Positions 1-8,494 of a stretch of 32,799 nt of DNA are shown in pieces. The position numbers were made by a program, and so were the translations under genes. The DNA is from an uncultured Legionella sp. (lineage in GTDB: Bacteria > Pseudomonadota > Gammaproteobacteria > Legionellales > Legionellaceae). The notes under the pieces were generated by a model. That model worked only from the letters and a program-made list of their open reading frames with translations, was not told the origin of the DNA and did no database searches. Numbering within the stretch: the first letter of the stretch is position 1; each line of letters starts with the position of its first letter. Where the stretch lies: NCBI GenBank assembly GCA_903877115.1, contig CAIRCS010000048.1:1-32799 (forward strand). The letters are read 5' to 3'.

Positions 1-1788
1 AGCAGCATATTTTTTTACCGCCACAGCAGCTTGACGAGCATCATAAGCAGCGTATCCACCATACACACCAAAAGAAACCGCATAGGGCAATGCAATACTT
101 AGGACATAACCTAGAATAAGCCCCAAAGGTGCAAATACCCCAGTGGCAATCAACCCAATACTCGCGATGGCTCCTAAAAACAGCAGCGATCTAAAAATAA
201 TTTTACTATTTTTTTGAAAAAATGATTTTGGTTTGTTGAGATCAGCAATTTTTTTACCAAAAATGTAAGTATGTCCGAGGCTTTTAATAATATCCTCATC
301 TAGCATCCCTTCGTCTTTAATGCCCTGACTCCCAGGACTATTATCGTTAGCAATTAATTGGTGATGCTGACTGTCAAAAATGGCTTTAAAAATATCAAGA
401 AATTGCTTTCTTTTAGCAATATTATCTTCATCATATTGAGGACATTCATCATAAATTCGGACGTAAATATCAATGGCATCGGCCATAATGATTTCTAACC
501 CGGTTCGATCTTTGGCGCTTTTACAATTTGTAATAACCGAACCGCCAAGTTTTTCAGTCACATAATGACAAAGAGCCGCACTAAACAGATCTTTGTTACG
601 GCCAGATTTTAAATGTTTGCCATTATGAATTTTTAGCGCATAAATAGCTGCGTCTGCCTCTGTAGCACGCGTTTTTAAAGGTGTAGTAAGCAGATTCTTT
701 TCACTTCTAATCTCTCCCAGTATTCTTTCTGCCTCAGAAATGAAACTATCTACAGGCACACCGGTCACCCATCCTCGGCCTATATTCACACCAATATTAA
801 GATCAAGCAGAGTGATGTCGGGATAACTAGCTTGCAGGGCGAGAATAGCTTTGCTTTTATCTTCAGTGCGTAGCGTATTATTTTCCTCACCACTCAGGGT
901 GACGCCTGAATACAAAATATTAGTATCGATTAGGTTTTGAAGCGGATTTCCATGTTCTTTGTGAGTCAATAATCCTAATAACAACACAGGTGCTTGAAGC
1001 CGGGATTGATCGGGGAGCTCCCAATAAGCCTTAAAGTCCTGTTTCACATTAGATTTGATAGCCTCGAGCATTTGTCTGATATTTTCTTCCGCGCTTGTCT
1101 GATAATGACTAGAAGGCATAGCATACGCAGTGGGCACGCCTTGACGATAGCCTCGCTTTGTAATTTTACTGCCTTGAGCGTCAGTAAAAACAAATGATCT
1201 TTGAGTTGCATTTGATAATCCAGGGATTCGTCGCAAAGTTGCAGGCAATACTTTTTCATAGCCTGACCAGACCCCATCCATTTCTGTGGGAATGATTGTT
1301 TTTAAGTACCTCTGCTCCCAGTTCCTAAGGGTCTTAACCCAATCGGGTATCTGACGATTATGAATCTGAATTAACACCCTTTTTTGATCCTTGGTTAATT
1401 TAGGTTTAATCACTGACTCGGCTATCTGCAAAGATACGTCTGCGTTCTGGACAGTCATTTTAATTTTGGATTCTCTTGTATGCCGCTCGTAAACTTGCCA
1501 TGCCCAATAAGCCTCCCCTAATGCAATATCTTTTGCTTTTAACCCGCTCGTTTTTGCTAGGTTTTCTATTAATTGATTCACTATCCGGGTGTAATGATGA
1601 GGCTCAACCCTTTGCTGATCAATTATTTTATTAGTTTCCAACAATAGATCATCGATGCTCTTTGTGAGCTCAACGGTAAGCTTCCCTTGTTGGTTAAGTA
1701 CAAATTTTGTCCCCTCAACAAAAGCATTGGCCCGAAAGTGGGTCGATTTTTTTAAGTCCATCTTTGATTCAATTATAGGTGAATGCAT
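1..1788 (-). CDS. Putative SopB/IpgD/SidF-type phosphoinositide phosphatase, candidate secreted effector (C-terminus off the window)
   Basis: The frame is open from the ATG at 1788 to base 1 (596 codons, no stop) and continues beyond the left edge. Residues 421-430 read NCKSAKDRTG, the CX5R loop of SopB/IpgD and Legionella SidF phosphoinositide phosphatases (canonical CKSGKDRTG); C422 would be the nucleophile and R428 the phosphate-binding residue. A downstream NDNSPGSQGIK stretch (about 345-310 in DNA terms) and an upstream LNIGVN stretch resemble other conserved parts of that family. Residues 534-553 and 556-576 are two hydrophobic, Gly/Ala-rich segments forming a likely membrane hairpin after the catalytic domain, as described for SidF. 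There is no Sec signal peptide; the N-terminus is hydrophilic, as expected for a type III/IV substrate. By family, it would dephosphorylate host phosphoinositides. The motif is seen directly; the substrate, secretion route and name are inferred. The motif has Ala where the family usually has Gly. Confidence 0.68.
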   Translation of the reverse strand, partial: MHSPIIESKMDLKKSTHFRANAFVEGTKFVLNQQGKLTVELTKSIDDLLLETNKIIDQQRVEPHHYTRIVNQLIENLAKTSGLKAKDIALGEAYWAWQVYERHTRESKIKMTVQNADVSLQIAESVIKPKLTKDQKRVLIQIHNRQIPDWVKTLRNWEQRYLKTIIPTEMDGVWSGYEKVLPATLRRIPGLSNATQRSFVFTDAQGSKITKRGYRQGVPTAYAMPSSHYQTSAEENIRQMLEAIKSNVKQDFKAYWELPDQSRLQAPVLLLGLLTHKEHGNPLQNLIDTNILYSGVTLSGEENNTLRTEDKSKAILALQASYPDITLLDLNIGVNIGRGWVTGVPVDSFISEAERILGEIRSEKNLLTTPLKTRATEADAAIYALKIHNGKHLKSGRNKDLFSAALCHYVTEKLGGSVITNCKSAKDRTGLEIIMADAIDIYVRIYDECPQYDEDNIAKRKQFLDIFKAIFDSQHHQLIANDNSPGSQGIKDEGMLDEDIIKSLGHTYIFGKKIADLNKPKSFFQKNSKIIFRSLLFLGAIASIGLIATGVFAPLGLILGYVLSIALPYAVSFGVYGGYAAYDARQAAVAVKKYAA

Positions 1789-1824
1789 AATTAAGCCGCA
1801 ATTTTGATAAGGGTATGTTACTTA

Positions 1825-1833
1825 ATTATAGCA
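1825..1833 (-). promoter_or_regulatory. Extended -10 promoter of the phosphatase-like gene
   Basis: On the minus strand the bases read TGCTATAAT, a perfect extended -10 element, about 37 bases upstream of the ATG at 1788. No good -35 hexamer lies at 16-18 bases, which is typical of extended -10 promoters. Transcription would start near 1818, giving a leader of about 30 bases. Confidence 0.5.
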
Positions 1834-1954
1834 GAGCCTCAATTTTTAGGATCGATGGCTTATTAGCATCCCAAAAAACTCCAGCTTTCATCACAATTTG
1901 TCACTCCCCAGGTACGTCATCTGAGTTATCAATACAGAACCTAACCTTCTGATT

Positions 1955-2410
1955 TCATGGTAATTTTGGGGGCACTATTTTAGGGATATTGGTGAAATTG
2001 CAATGACAGTGGCTATTACCAGTGGGAGGTGCTGGCACATCTGCAAATTGCGCTGGAAAACAAACCGTGACATTCCAGCCTGTTTCGCCTGGCTTAATAG
2101 CATCAGGCAATTTCCAATAACGCTGTCCTTGAAAGGTTTTGTCATCATCCCCTTCCCAAAATACTGGGCTAAATTTAGCCGCCAAAGCAATGGTATTGCC
2201 AGGCTTGCAGTCAAACTCTTGTCTGATCCAGGCTTGACCCTCCGGAACCAGAACAGTCTCAATGGCCTTGCCTGTATCTGCATCTGAGATATCCACAGTC
2301 AAATCATACGATTTCCAACACTCGCCTTTTACCATGGTTAAATAACAAGTAACCGCAAACGTTTGCTGGGAGAAGAGTAGTGTACTCAACAATATGCCTA
2401 AATATTTCAT
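1955..2410 (-). CDS. Exported hypothetical protein with six cysteines
   Basis: A 151-residue protein of unrecognised function. The ATG at 2410 is preferred over the upstream in-frame start at 2467 because it opens directly into a Sec signal peptide (MKYLGILLSTLLFSQQTFA, cleavage near residue 19) and has a GAGA Shine-Dalgarno-like sequence just upstream. The mature part carries six cysteines (22, 31, 68, 117, 135, 137), suggesting up to three disulfides in the periplasm or outside the cell, and ends in a Pro-rich tail. Tryptophans and Gly/Pro turns suggest a beta-rich fold. It is transcribed divergently from sohB. Because a type II secretion operon lies in the same window, it might be a type II substrate or a periplasmic protein; nothing in the sequence decides this. 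Confidence 0.72.
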   Translation of the reverse strand: MKYLGILLSTLLFSQQTFAVTCYLTMVKGECWKSYDLTVDISDADTGKAIETVLVPEGQAWIRQEFDCKPGNTIALAAKFSPVFWEGDDDKTFQGQRYWKLPDAIKPGETGWNVTVCFPAQFADVPAPPTGNSHCHCNFTNIPKIVPPKLP

Positions 2411-2437
2411 GCAGGATCTCTTTTGCAGACTTAATAA

Positions 2438-2466
2438 AGTATAAATCGGATTGTACTCACAGTCCA
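2438..2466 (-). promoter_or_regulatory. Sigma-70-like promoter of the exported hypothetical gene
   Basis: Minus strand TGGACT (2461-2466), 17-base spacer, TATACT (2438-2443). The predicted transcription start is just upstream of the ATG at 2410. The -35 hexamer lies back to back with the -35 of the sohB promoter. Confidence 0.5.
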
Positions 2467-2468
2467 TG

Positions 2469-2497
2469 TTGACATAGATGAGGTTTTAAGAAATGAT
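2469..2497 (+). promoter_or_regulatory. Sigma-70-like promoter of sohB
   Basis: A perfect TTGACA at 2469-2474, 17-base spacer, and AATGAT (4 of 6) at 2492-2497. The -10 covers the first possible start codon at 2493, which supports the later ATG at 2535 as the real start of sohB. Confidence 0.48.
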
Positions 2498-2534
2498 CAA
2501 CTGCTTCCACCTCAGATTTCAATTGGATGTAGTC

Positions 2535-3473
2535 ATGGAGTTTTTAGCTCAATATGGGATGTTCGCTTTAAAAACATTTACGCTAGTCTTGGCAATTTTA
2601 TTTCTATTGGGGGGGATTTTCGCACTTCGACGCAAGCCAAAAAATGATTTAACCATTACTCATGTGAATAAAGAGTATAAGCACTTAATTGCTCATATGG
2701 AAAAAGAAATCCTAGGGAAAAAAAGTAAAAAGCCAAAAGCCAAAAAGAAATCGCAATCTCCAGTTTTGTATGTCCTCGACTTTAACGGAGACATCAAAGC
2801 GTCTCAGGTAGAATCTTTGCGAGAGGAAGTCTCCGCTATTTTAGCCGTTGCGACTAATCATGATGAAGTATTAATCCGCATAGACAGCCCAGGCGGTGCA
2901 GTCAATGGGTATGGCTTAGCTGCCGCTCAATTGCAGCGTTTACGTGACAACAATGTGTCTATTACTGCGTGTGTTGACAAAGTTGCCGCCAGTGGCGGTT
3001 ATCTCATGGCCTGTGTCGCTCATCAAATCATTGCAGCGCCCTTTGCAATCGTGGGTTCGATTGGAGTTGTTGCGCAAATGCCTAATTTTCATCGTTGGTT
3101 ACAAAAACATGATGTAGACGTTGAGCTGCTCACTGCTGGAGAATATAAACGCACTTTAACGGTGTTTGGCAAAAATACCGCCAAAGGACGCGCTAAATTT
3201 CAAGCAGAACTAGAGCTCATTCATCAAAATTTTCGCGATTACGTGCTAACCAATCGTTCAGAGATGAATATTGATGAGGTTGCAACTGGGGAACATTGGC
3301 TCGCAGTCGATGCTTTAGCCTTGGGTTTGATTGATCAAATCCAAACGAGTGACGAATTCATCATCAATAAACTTGCTACTCACCAGGCGTATCATATCGC
3401 AGTGCATCGCAAATCTAGTTTATTGGAGAGAATTTTAAAACCTACAGCAAAATTGTTACATCCTTATGGGTGA
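2535..3473 (+). CDS. sohB: SohB, inner-membrane signal-peptide-peptidase-like serine protease (S49)
   Basis: A 312-residue S49-family protease. The ATG at 2535 is chosen because E. coli SohB begins in the same way (ME-L--YG-F, then a membrane anchor) and a promoter -10 overlaps the earlier start. Residues about 8-30 form the single N-terminal transmembrane anchor, followed by a Lys-rich linker (about 52-74) and the S49 domain. The nucleophile serine is in ASGGY (Ser153 from this start) and the general-base lysine in EYKRTLT (Lys205), the Ser/Lys dyad of this family; DSPGG is also present. SohB degrades membrane or exported proteins and peptides. Its last 8 bases overlap the start of the ATP-grasp gene (ATGGGTGA), so the two were probably cotranscribed. 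Confidence 0.9.
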   Translation: MEFLAQYGMFALKTFTLVLAILFLLGGIFALRRKPKNDLTITHVNKEYKHLIAHMEKEILGKKSKKPKAKKKSQSPVLYVLDFNGDIKASQVESLREEVSAILAVATNHDEVLIRIDSPGGAVNGYGLAAAQLQRLRDNNVSITACVDKVAASGGYLMACVAHQIIAAPFAIVGSIGVVAQMPNFHRWLQKHDVDVELLTAGEYKRTLTVFGKNTAKGRAKFQAELELIHQNFRDYVLTNRSEMNIDEVATGEHWLAVDALALGLIDQIQTSDEFIINKLATHQAYHIAVHRKSSLLERILKPTAKLLHPYG

Positions 3474-4416
3474 AGAGAATGAACCAAGAGACATAAAAAC
3501 TGTGCTTATGGAGGAAGAGTGTGGTCCTTGTGATGAGGTCGCATACGAAAAATTTGAGGAGGCCGGAGATTTGCTAGGGATTAAAGTAGATTTTATTGGC
3601 AAAAATGATATTAACCTTTTACCAAATTATGCTGGGCTATTTCTTCGCGCTGTTCCTGGTGTGTATGATTTTACTTATCAGTTTATGCGCCGCGCTGAAC
3701 AAGAAAATCTTGCGCTTATTGATGATCCGCAAACTCTTATTAAATGTAATGACAAAGTCTATCAAGCAGTCGCTTTTAAGCATCATCATATTCAAACACC
3801 GCCTACAACGATTGTGAATAAATATCAACAAGCGAATATTTCTGTGACGTTTCCGTGTGTTATCAAAAGACCAGATAACGGATTTTGTAAGGACATCATA
3901 AAAGCGGATAATGAAAAAGAGCTCAAAATAGCGCTGGAATAATTATTTAAATATGCCGATTTACTCGTCATACAATCTTTTCTCCCTACGGAATTCGACT
4001 GGAGAATTGGGGTATTAGATCGCAAACTATTGTTTGCATCGCGATACTATATGGCGAAAAATCATTGGCAAGTTATTAATTGGGCAGCATCTGACGAGGA
4101 CTCGGAAGGTGAAGATGACCCTCTTGCACTTGAAGATGTGCCGGAAGGCGTGGTTCGTATAGCGCTCAGTGCCTGTGATTTGATAGGAGATGGGTTATAT
4201 GGGGTGGGTATTAAAAGCTGTGATAATGAATATTATGTGATTGAAGTGAACAGTGTTCCTGGGATCTGTCATGGGGTTGAAGATAGAGCGTTGGGAGACG
4301 ATGTCTACAGACAAATTATGTCCGTCTTTTTACAGCGTATGCAAGCCAAACATGGATTACTTACAAAAACCTATTATGAGCCTTGGGCAATTGAGCGTAA
4401 TGATATCAGTTCCTAG
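3466..4416 (+). pseudogene. RimK-like ATP-grasp ligase interrupted by one in-frame TAA
   Basis: Two reading pieces in the same frame, 3466-3942 and onward to 4416, are separated only by TAA at 3940-3942. Read through, they give about 316 residues that align continuously with RimK-family ATP-grasp ligases: LIDDP, CVIKRPDNGF (ATP-binding Lys), then after the stop LVIQSFLPTEFDWRIGVLD, LIGDGLYGVGIK and IEVNSVPG (the Glu and Asn metal ligands). Relatives join a carboxylate to an amine, often glutamate on proteins or peptides. Neither half would be functional alone: the lysine is before the stop and the metal ligands after it. The rest of the frame is intact, so the lesion is recent, a sequencing error, or read through. 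TTG at 4030 or ATG at 4051 could restart the second half. The N-terminal extension of longer relatives is absent. Confidence 0.75.
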
Positions 4417-4502
4417 AAAACAAACACGCTAAACACCTGTGAGGAAAAAGCATATAGCATTTACAGGCGCTCACTAGCCTAAGCACCGCACCATGAGGAC
4501 TT

Positions 4503-4541
4503 CCTGAGAATAACCAAACAAAGGGTCTGGTTATTCTCAGG
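4503..4541. terminator. Perfect 14-bp hairpin between converging genes
   Basis: CCTGAGAATAACCA (4503-4516) pairs perfectly with TGGTTATTCTCAGG (4528-4541) across an 11-base loop. It lies between the 3' ends of the ATP-grasp gene and the minus-strand gene ending at 4634. No clean T-run follows on the plus strand, so it may be a bidirectional mRNA 3'-end hairpin or a palindromic repeat rather than a classical Rho-independent terminator. Confidence 0.5.
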
Positions 4542-4633
4542 GCTGTTGTTATCAATTTGCTGGAAATACGGGGTAAAGATATGACTGCGCTTTAACTACT
4601 CTACCTTGCGTCCGGTTCTTGTTCAGTTTCTGC

Positions 4634-5074
4634 CTATTTTAGTGTCCAATTGATTGCCCAGGGTAGGTGGGGGGATTTGCGATTGTCGGCAAATTGATAC
4701 GTGAATGAAGCATGCATATTATTACGTTCCAGTATCGAACTAAACTCAATATGAGGCGTACTAGTATAGAGCGTAATATCTTTATCTTCTCCGCATTGAA
4801 GTGTCATTAGAAGCGCAGTTGTTAAATACTCGTACTCGAAAGTCCAGGTCATTGAAAAAAATGCTTCTCTATCGCGAAAAATGACGTCAGGTATTTGTGA
4901 AGAATTGGCCAAAGCGCCCAACGCAATATAATGTTTTTTTAATATACAATCTTGATCGGTTGCATTTTTAATATGAACATACAGAAGAATAGAAGGATCG
5001 ATCACTTCTGATTTAGCATACGCGCTCGAACAGGCTAAACCGACAAAAAGAAAAAGTAGCCCGATATTTTTCAT
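4634..5074 (-). CDS. Exported hypothetical protein
   Basis: A 146-residue protein I do not recognise. The ATG at 5074 is preferred to the in-frame start at 5104 because it opens on a typical signal peptide (MKNIGLLFLFVGLACSSAYA, cleavage before KS at about 20) with an AGAG sequence upstream. The Cys in the signal peptide lacks Leu at -3, so a lipoprotein is unlikely. The mature protein is about 126 residues with two cysteines, aromatic-rich and predicted mostly beta. It sits alone between two hairpin/repeat elements. Function unknown; periplasmic or secreted location is inferred from the signal peptide. Confidence 0.68.
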   Translation of the reverse strand: MKNIGLLFLFVGLACSSAYAKSEVIDPSILLYVHIKNATDQDCILKKHYIALGALANSSQIPDVIFRDREAFFSMTWTFEYEYLTTALLMTLQCGEDKDITLYTSTPHIEFSSILERNNMHASFTYQFADNRKSPHLPWAINWTLK

Positions 5075-5217
5075 AACAACTCTATTTATTTGTAATCCCT
5101 GCAATTATACATCGGGTAAAAATAACAATCAATTTGCGTGCAAAAAGCAAATCTTCAAGCAAACGTGACTCCCCAGGTTGTGGATAATTTTGTTTTCTAT
5201 AGATTCAAACTGACTCA

Positions 5218-5303
5218 ACGTCATCCAGAGCGAAGCGAAGGATCTCCGGAATTAGGCACAAACCTAATCAATTAGATATCCTTCGCTTCGCTCAGGATGA
5301 CGT
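5218..5303. repeat. Dispersed palindromic repeat, copy A
   Basis: An 86-base inverted repeat. The outer arms ACGTCATCC and GGATGACGT are perfect; AGCGAAGCGAAGGAT pairs with ATCCTTCGCTTCGCT, and a nested ATTAGG/CCTAAT hairpin fills the centre. Related copies occur at 16520-16610 and 24409-24488, all between genes. It lies just downstream of rnhA, where it could form the 3' end of the ybgC-tol-rnhA transcript. Confidence 0.85.
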
Positions 5304-5323
5304 GGGTCTTCTGACGCAGGCTT

Positions 5324-5770
5324 CTACTGCGAAAATTCCAAAATAGCCATATTGGCTAATGCATCAGCACGTTCGTTTTCTGGATGACCAGAATGACCTT
5401 TTACCCAGTGCCAAGAGATTTCATGCATTTTAGCCAACTCATCAAGGCGTAGCCATAAATCAGTATTTTTCACAGGTTCATTTTTACTATTCCGCCAGCC
5501 CTTTTTTTTCCATTGCGCCATCCAGGATTGCATACCTTGGCGTAAATAATCAGAATCCGAGTACAAAGCTACTTTGCACGCACGCTTTAACGTAGTCAAT
5601 GCCGCAATAGCTGCCATCAATTCCATACGATTATTAGTCGTCATGGCTTCGGCGCCTTTTATCTCTTTTTCTTGACCTTGAAAGCGCAAAATGGCACCCC
5701 AACCCCCAGGACCTGGGTTGCCTTTGCAGGCACCATCTGTGTAGATTAATACTGTTTCTACTGAGTCCAT
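5324..5770 (-). CDS. rnhA: Ribonuclease HI
   Basis: A 148-residue protein, the usual length, that cuts the RNA strand of RNA-DNA hybrids (R-loops, Okazaki primers) in the cytoplasm. All expected catalytic residues are visible: D12 in YTDGAC, E50 in NNRMEL, D72 in LYSDSDY, H126 in VKGHSGH and D136 in NERADALA. The GWR and [11 protein letters not shown] segments of the basic handle are also present. It begins 3 bases after tolB ends, so it is probably translated from the tol mRNA; this is the position normally held by pal. Confidence 0.96.
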   Translation of the reverse strand: MDSVETVLIYTDGACKGNPGPGGWGAILRFQGQEKEIKGAEAMTTNNRMELMAAIAALTTLKRACKVALYSDSDYLRQGMQSWMAQWKKKGWRNSKNEPVKNTDLWLRLDELAKMHEISWHWVKGHSGHPENERADALANMAILEFSQ

Positions 5771-5773
5771 ATC

Positions 5774-7033
5774 TTAACCCAAATAAGGAGACCAGGCCGG
5801 TTCTTGGATATCACCATCGCGTGAAGGAAACTTCAGACGAATCCGACCATCGATAGAAACCATCCCCAAAATCCCTTGATTGCGATCATGCGTTGCATAC
5901 AATACCAAACGACCATTTGGCGCAACCGAAGGAGATTCGTCCATCGATGAATTCGTCAAAGTCGTAACTTGACCTGAATGGATATCTTGCACTGCAATAT
6001 TGAAATCTCTATCACTGCGATGCAACATCACAATGCTTTGCTGATTGGGGGTATACGAAGCTCGAGCATTATAATTTCCATTGAAACTCATTCGGCTTAC
6101 TTGACCATTAGCGAGACTCAAGCGATAAATTTGCGGACTGCCGCCTCGCCCAGACGTGAAAATAATCGAACCGCCATCAGCAGAATACTTAGGCTCTGTA
6201 TCAATGGCAGACCCGAACGTGAGTTGGCGCATCTGGCCATTTTCCATATTAACGGAATAAATTTTAGGGGTGCCTTCTTTAGATAAAACCACGGCCAGCT
6301 CTCTGCCACTGGGTGACCAAGCTGGTGCGCCATTGATGCCTGAGAAGCTCGTAATCAAACGGCGTTGCCCCGTTGACACATCCACTTTATAAATCTGAGC
6401 TCGTTTTTTCTCAAACGATACATAAGCAATGGATTGTCCATCAGGTGACCACGCTGGCGACATAATCGGCTCAGACGAAACCAGCAGGTTTTGAGGATGA
6501 AAACCATCCATATCCGCAACTTCTAACGAATATCTTGCCCCCCTCATCCCGCGTTGTACCAAGATGTAAGCAATCTTGGTAGAAAACACCCCGCGCTCAC
6601 CGGTTAACTTTTTATACACTTCATCGCTTATATGATGAGCCAATGCTCTTAATTGCCCTTCTTGGATCACATAGTTATTGGCTAATAATTGACGTCCCTG
6701 AGCAGCAGAATCTACCAATTTAAAACTCACCGCCATACGCCCATCACCCGTAGGCACGACTTCGCCCGACAATACAGAGTCGGCACCCGCTTGTTGCCAA
6801 TACTGCAAGGGAGATTGTCCATTACCTTGAGCAGGTAAAATTTTGAATTGGCCAGAAATTTTTAGATCGTTCGTGATAACCGTGGTTAAACTACGCGCAT
6901 GGTCATCATAACCAAAGGCATTAATCCCTATTGGAAGCGCGGCGCTAATTCCTTGAGTTAATTCTAAATCTAAAGCAAAAATCCGTGTAGAGATTGCAAT
7001 CCATAAAAATAATTGCATGCCTCGTTTTAACAT
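5774..7033 (-). CDS. tolB: TolB, periplasmic beta-propeller of the Tol-Pal system
   Basis: A 419-residue periplasmic protein that links TolA in the inner membrane to Pal in the outer membrane during constriction. An N-terminal signal peptide (residues about 1-20, ending IFA) is followed by LDLELTQG, the typical mature start region, then an alpha/beta domain to about 160 and a beta-propeller. Blades show as repeated motifs: [57 protein letters not shown] and [18 protein letters not shown] 7033 is chosen because GAGGGGG lies 7 bases upstream. It follows tolA by 4 bases and precedes rnhA by 3; no pal follows. Confidence 0.96.
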   Translation of the reverse strand: MLKRGMQLFLWIAISTRIFALDLELTQGISAALPIGINAFGYDDHARSLTTVITNDLKISGQFKILPAQGNGQSPLQYWQQAGADSVLSGEVVPTGDGRMAVSFKLVDSAAQGRQLLANNYVIQEGQLRALAHHISDEVYKKLTGERGVFSTKIAYILVQRGMRGARYSLEVADMDGFHPQNLLVSSEPIMSPAWSPDGQSIAYVSFEKKRAQIYKVDVSTGQRRLITSFSGINGAPAWSPSGRELAVVLSKEGTPKIYSVNMENGQMRQLTFGSAIDTEPKYSADGGSIIFTSGRGGSPQIYRLSLANGQVSRMSFNGNYNARASYTPNQQSIVMLHRSDRDFNIAVQDIHSGQVTTLTNSSMDESPSVAPNGRLVLYATHDRNQGILGMVSIDGRIRLKFPSRDGDIQEPAWSPYLG

Positions 7034-7037
7034 GGTA

Positions 7038-8018
7038 CTACCCCCTCGTACTTTCAGGACGAACTGTTAAACTAATGTCCCGAAATAAATTAAACATTTC
7101 CGAATCCGTCGGCACCGGCAAAGGTGACGCTTTATAGATCGCTGCTTGCGCAGAACGATCCAACACCGGATCACCGCTACTGCGAATCAATCCCACACTC
7201 AATACCTGACCATTCGGCGCTAATTGAATTCTAAATTGGCTAAACAACTGCCTGTCAACATGTTCAGGCAAAATCCAGTGCTGACTGATAGCCTGAATAA
7301 TCAACGCCTTATATTTATTGACCTCACCAGACATTTGCGCGGCCTTTTGTTGATTGATGGCTGCTTGCTGCGCGTTACGCTGTGCTTCCTGCGCTTTTCG
7401 TTGCGCATTTTGTGCTGCTAGTTCTTTTTGCGCAGCTAATTCTTTTTGTGCTCTGGTAGCTGCTTCTTGTTTTTGTTTTTGCAACGCTTCTGTCAAACGT
7501 TGTTTTTCTTGCAACTGTTGTTTTTGTAATTGCGCTTGTTGCTGCTTTAAATCAGCCAAATGGCGCTCTTGAACTACGTTTTGCTGAGCAAGCTCCTGCA
7601 AATGTTTCTTTTCCGCAAGCATTTGTTTTTGGTGCGCGGCCGCCATTTGCGCTTCTTCTTTTTTCATTTTTTGCAAACGTTGCTGTTCCTGAACACGTTG
7701 TCTCTGTGCTAAACGCAATTGCTCTTGGACAGCTTGTTGATGATTTAATTCCGCTTGTTTTTTCTCTTCGCGTTCTGTTTTTAAACGATTCAAGGTTTCT
7801 GCAACTGCTGCACTGTCTACACTGACTGCTTGCAGAGGTTGCGTTTGTGTTTCAGGATGGCTTTTTTCTTCACTGTTCATAGACAATTCAGTGCTGGGAG
7901 AAGAATGCACTACAAAATGCTCGGAATGACTTTCCAACATCAACATGCATAAAAGAAGAAAATGTAAGCCCAATGCCATAAAAAACGCATTGCGGTACAC
8001 TAAATTTTTAATCATCAT
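7038..8018 (-). CDS. tolA: TolA, periplasm-spanning helical protein
   Basis: A 326-residue inner-membrane protein that transmits proton-motive force from TolQR to TolB/Pal. Residues about 10-28 form the single membrane anchor. About 75-230 is a long Gln/Lys/Glu/Ala-rich helix with repeated QKELAAQ- and KAQEAQR-like units, the TolA-II rod. The C-terminal domain (about 232-326; [15 protein letters not shown] and [20 protein letters not shown]) is the TolA/TonB-like fold with a conserved proline-rich end. The start overlaps the tolR stop by 4 bases (ATGA), indicating translational coupling. The rod is Gln-rich, whereas enteric TolA is more Ala/Lys-rich. Confidence 0.95.
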   Translation of the reverse strand: MMIKNLVYRNAFFMALGLHFLLLCMLMLESHSEHFVVHSSPSTELSMNSEEKSHPETQTQPLQAVSVDSAAVAETLNRLKTEREEKKQAELNHQQAVQEQLRLAQRQRVQEQQRLQKMKKEEAQMAAAHQKQMLAEKKHLQELAQQNVVQERHLADLKQQQAQLQKQQLQEKQRLTEALQKQKQEAATRAQKELAAQKELAAQNAQRKAQEAQRNAQQAAINQQKAAQMSGEVNKYKALIIQAISQHWILPEHVDRQLFSQFRIQLAPNGQVLSVGLIRSSGDPVLDRSAQAAIYKASPLPVPTDSEMFNLFRDISLTVRPESTRG

Positions 8019-8485
8019 TGCGCCTCAACCACTGTTTGTTGTTCTTCCAACGCCATAGAGTCAGTCACTAAACCTACTTGCTCTGCGCCTGCTTGCTTCA
8101 ATGCACTCATTGCCAGCACCACACGTCCATACGGGACACCTTGGTCTCCTTTTACCAAAACGTTGACCGATTGACCGGATTCTTTGGCCAAAGCCAATTC
8201 TGCCGCCACTCTCACCATTAAATTCTCAGCTGCAATTGGCATATCTGGATTAGCATCCACATTCAAAAAATACTCTCCAGTACTATTGATTGATACAATA
8301 ATCGGTTCGCGATCCGTAGTTTTGACTGCCTGACTTTCAGCCTTAGGCAAATCCACCGTCACACCTTGCGTTAAAATCGGTGCTGTTATCATAAAAATCA
8401 CTAATAACACCAACATCACATCAATATAGGGAACCACATTAATCTCAGCGATAGGATTTTTTGAGCGCGTTCTTCTCTTTATCAT
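8015..8485 (-). CDS. tolR: TolR, ExbD/TolR-family ion-channel subunit
   Basis: A 156-residue inner-membrane protein that forms the proton channel with TolQ. It has a short basic N-terminus (MIKRRTRSK), one transmembrane helix (about 18-36) carrying the essential aspartate D22 in NVVPYIDVMLVLLVIF, and a periplasmic domain with KADxxVPYG-type residues (KGDQGVPYGRVVLAMSALKQAG). Length is normal for the family. It overlaps tolA by 4 bases and follows tolQ by 9. Confidence 0.96.
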   Translation of the reverse strand: MIKRRTRSKNPIAEINVVPYIDVMLVLLVIFMITAPILTQGVTVDLPKAESQAVKTTDREPIIVSINSTGEYFLNVDANPDMPIAAENLMVRVAAELALAKESGQSVNVLVKGDQGVPYGRVVLAMSALKQAGAEQVGLVTDSMALEEQQTVVEAQ

Positions 8486-8494
8486 GATGCTCCT

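Noticed and set aside
1790..1835. PmrA-type regulatory box upstream of the phosphatase-like gene
   Set aside because: CTTAAT-like hexamers occur singly on each strand, not as the required tandem direct repeat.
7354..7572. Cys-rich plus-strand frame of 72 codons
   Set aside because: The Cys/Phe pattern is the antisense shadow of the Gln/Lys-rich TolA rod.
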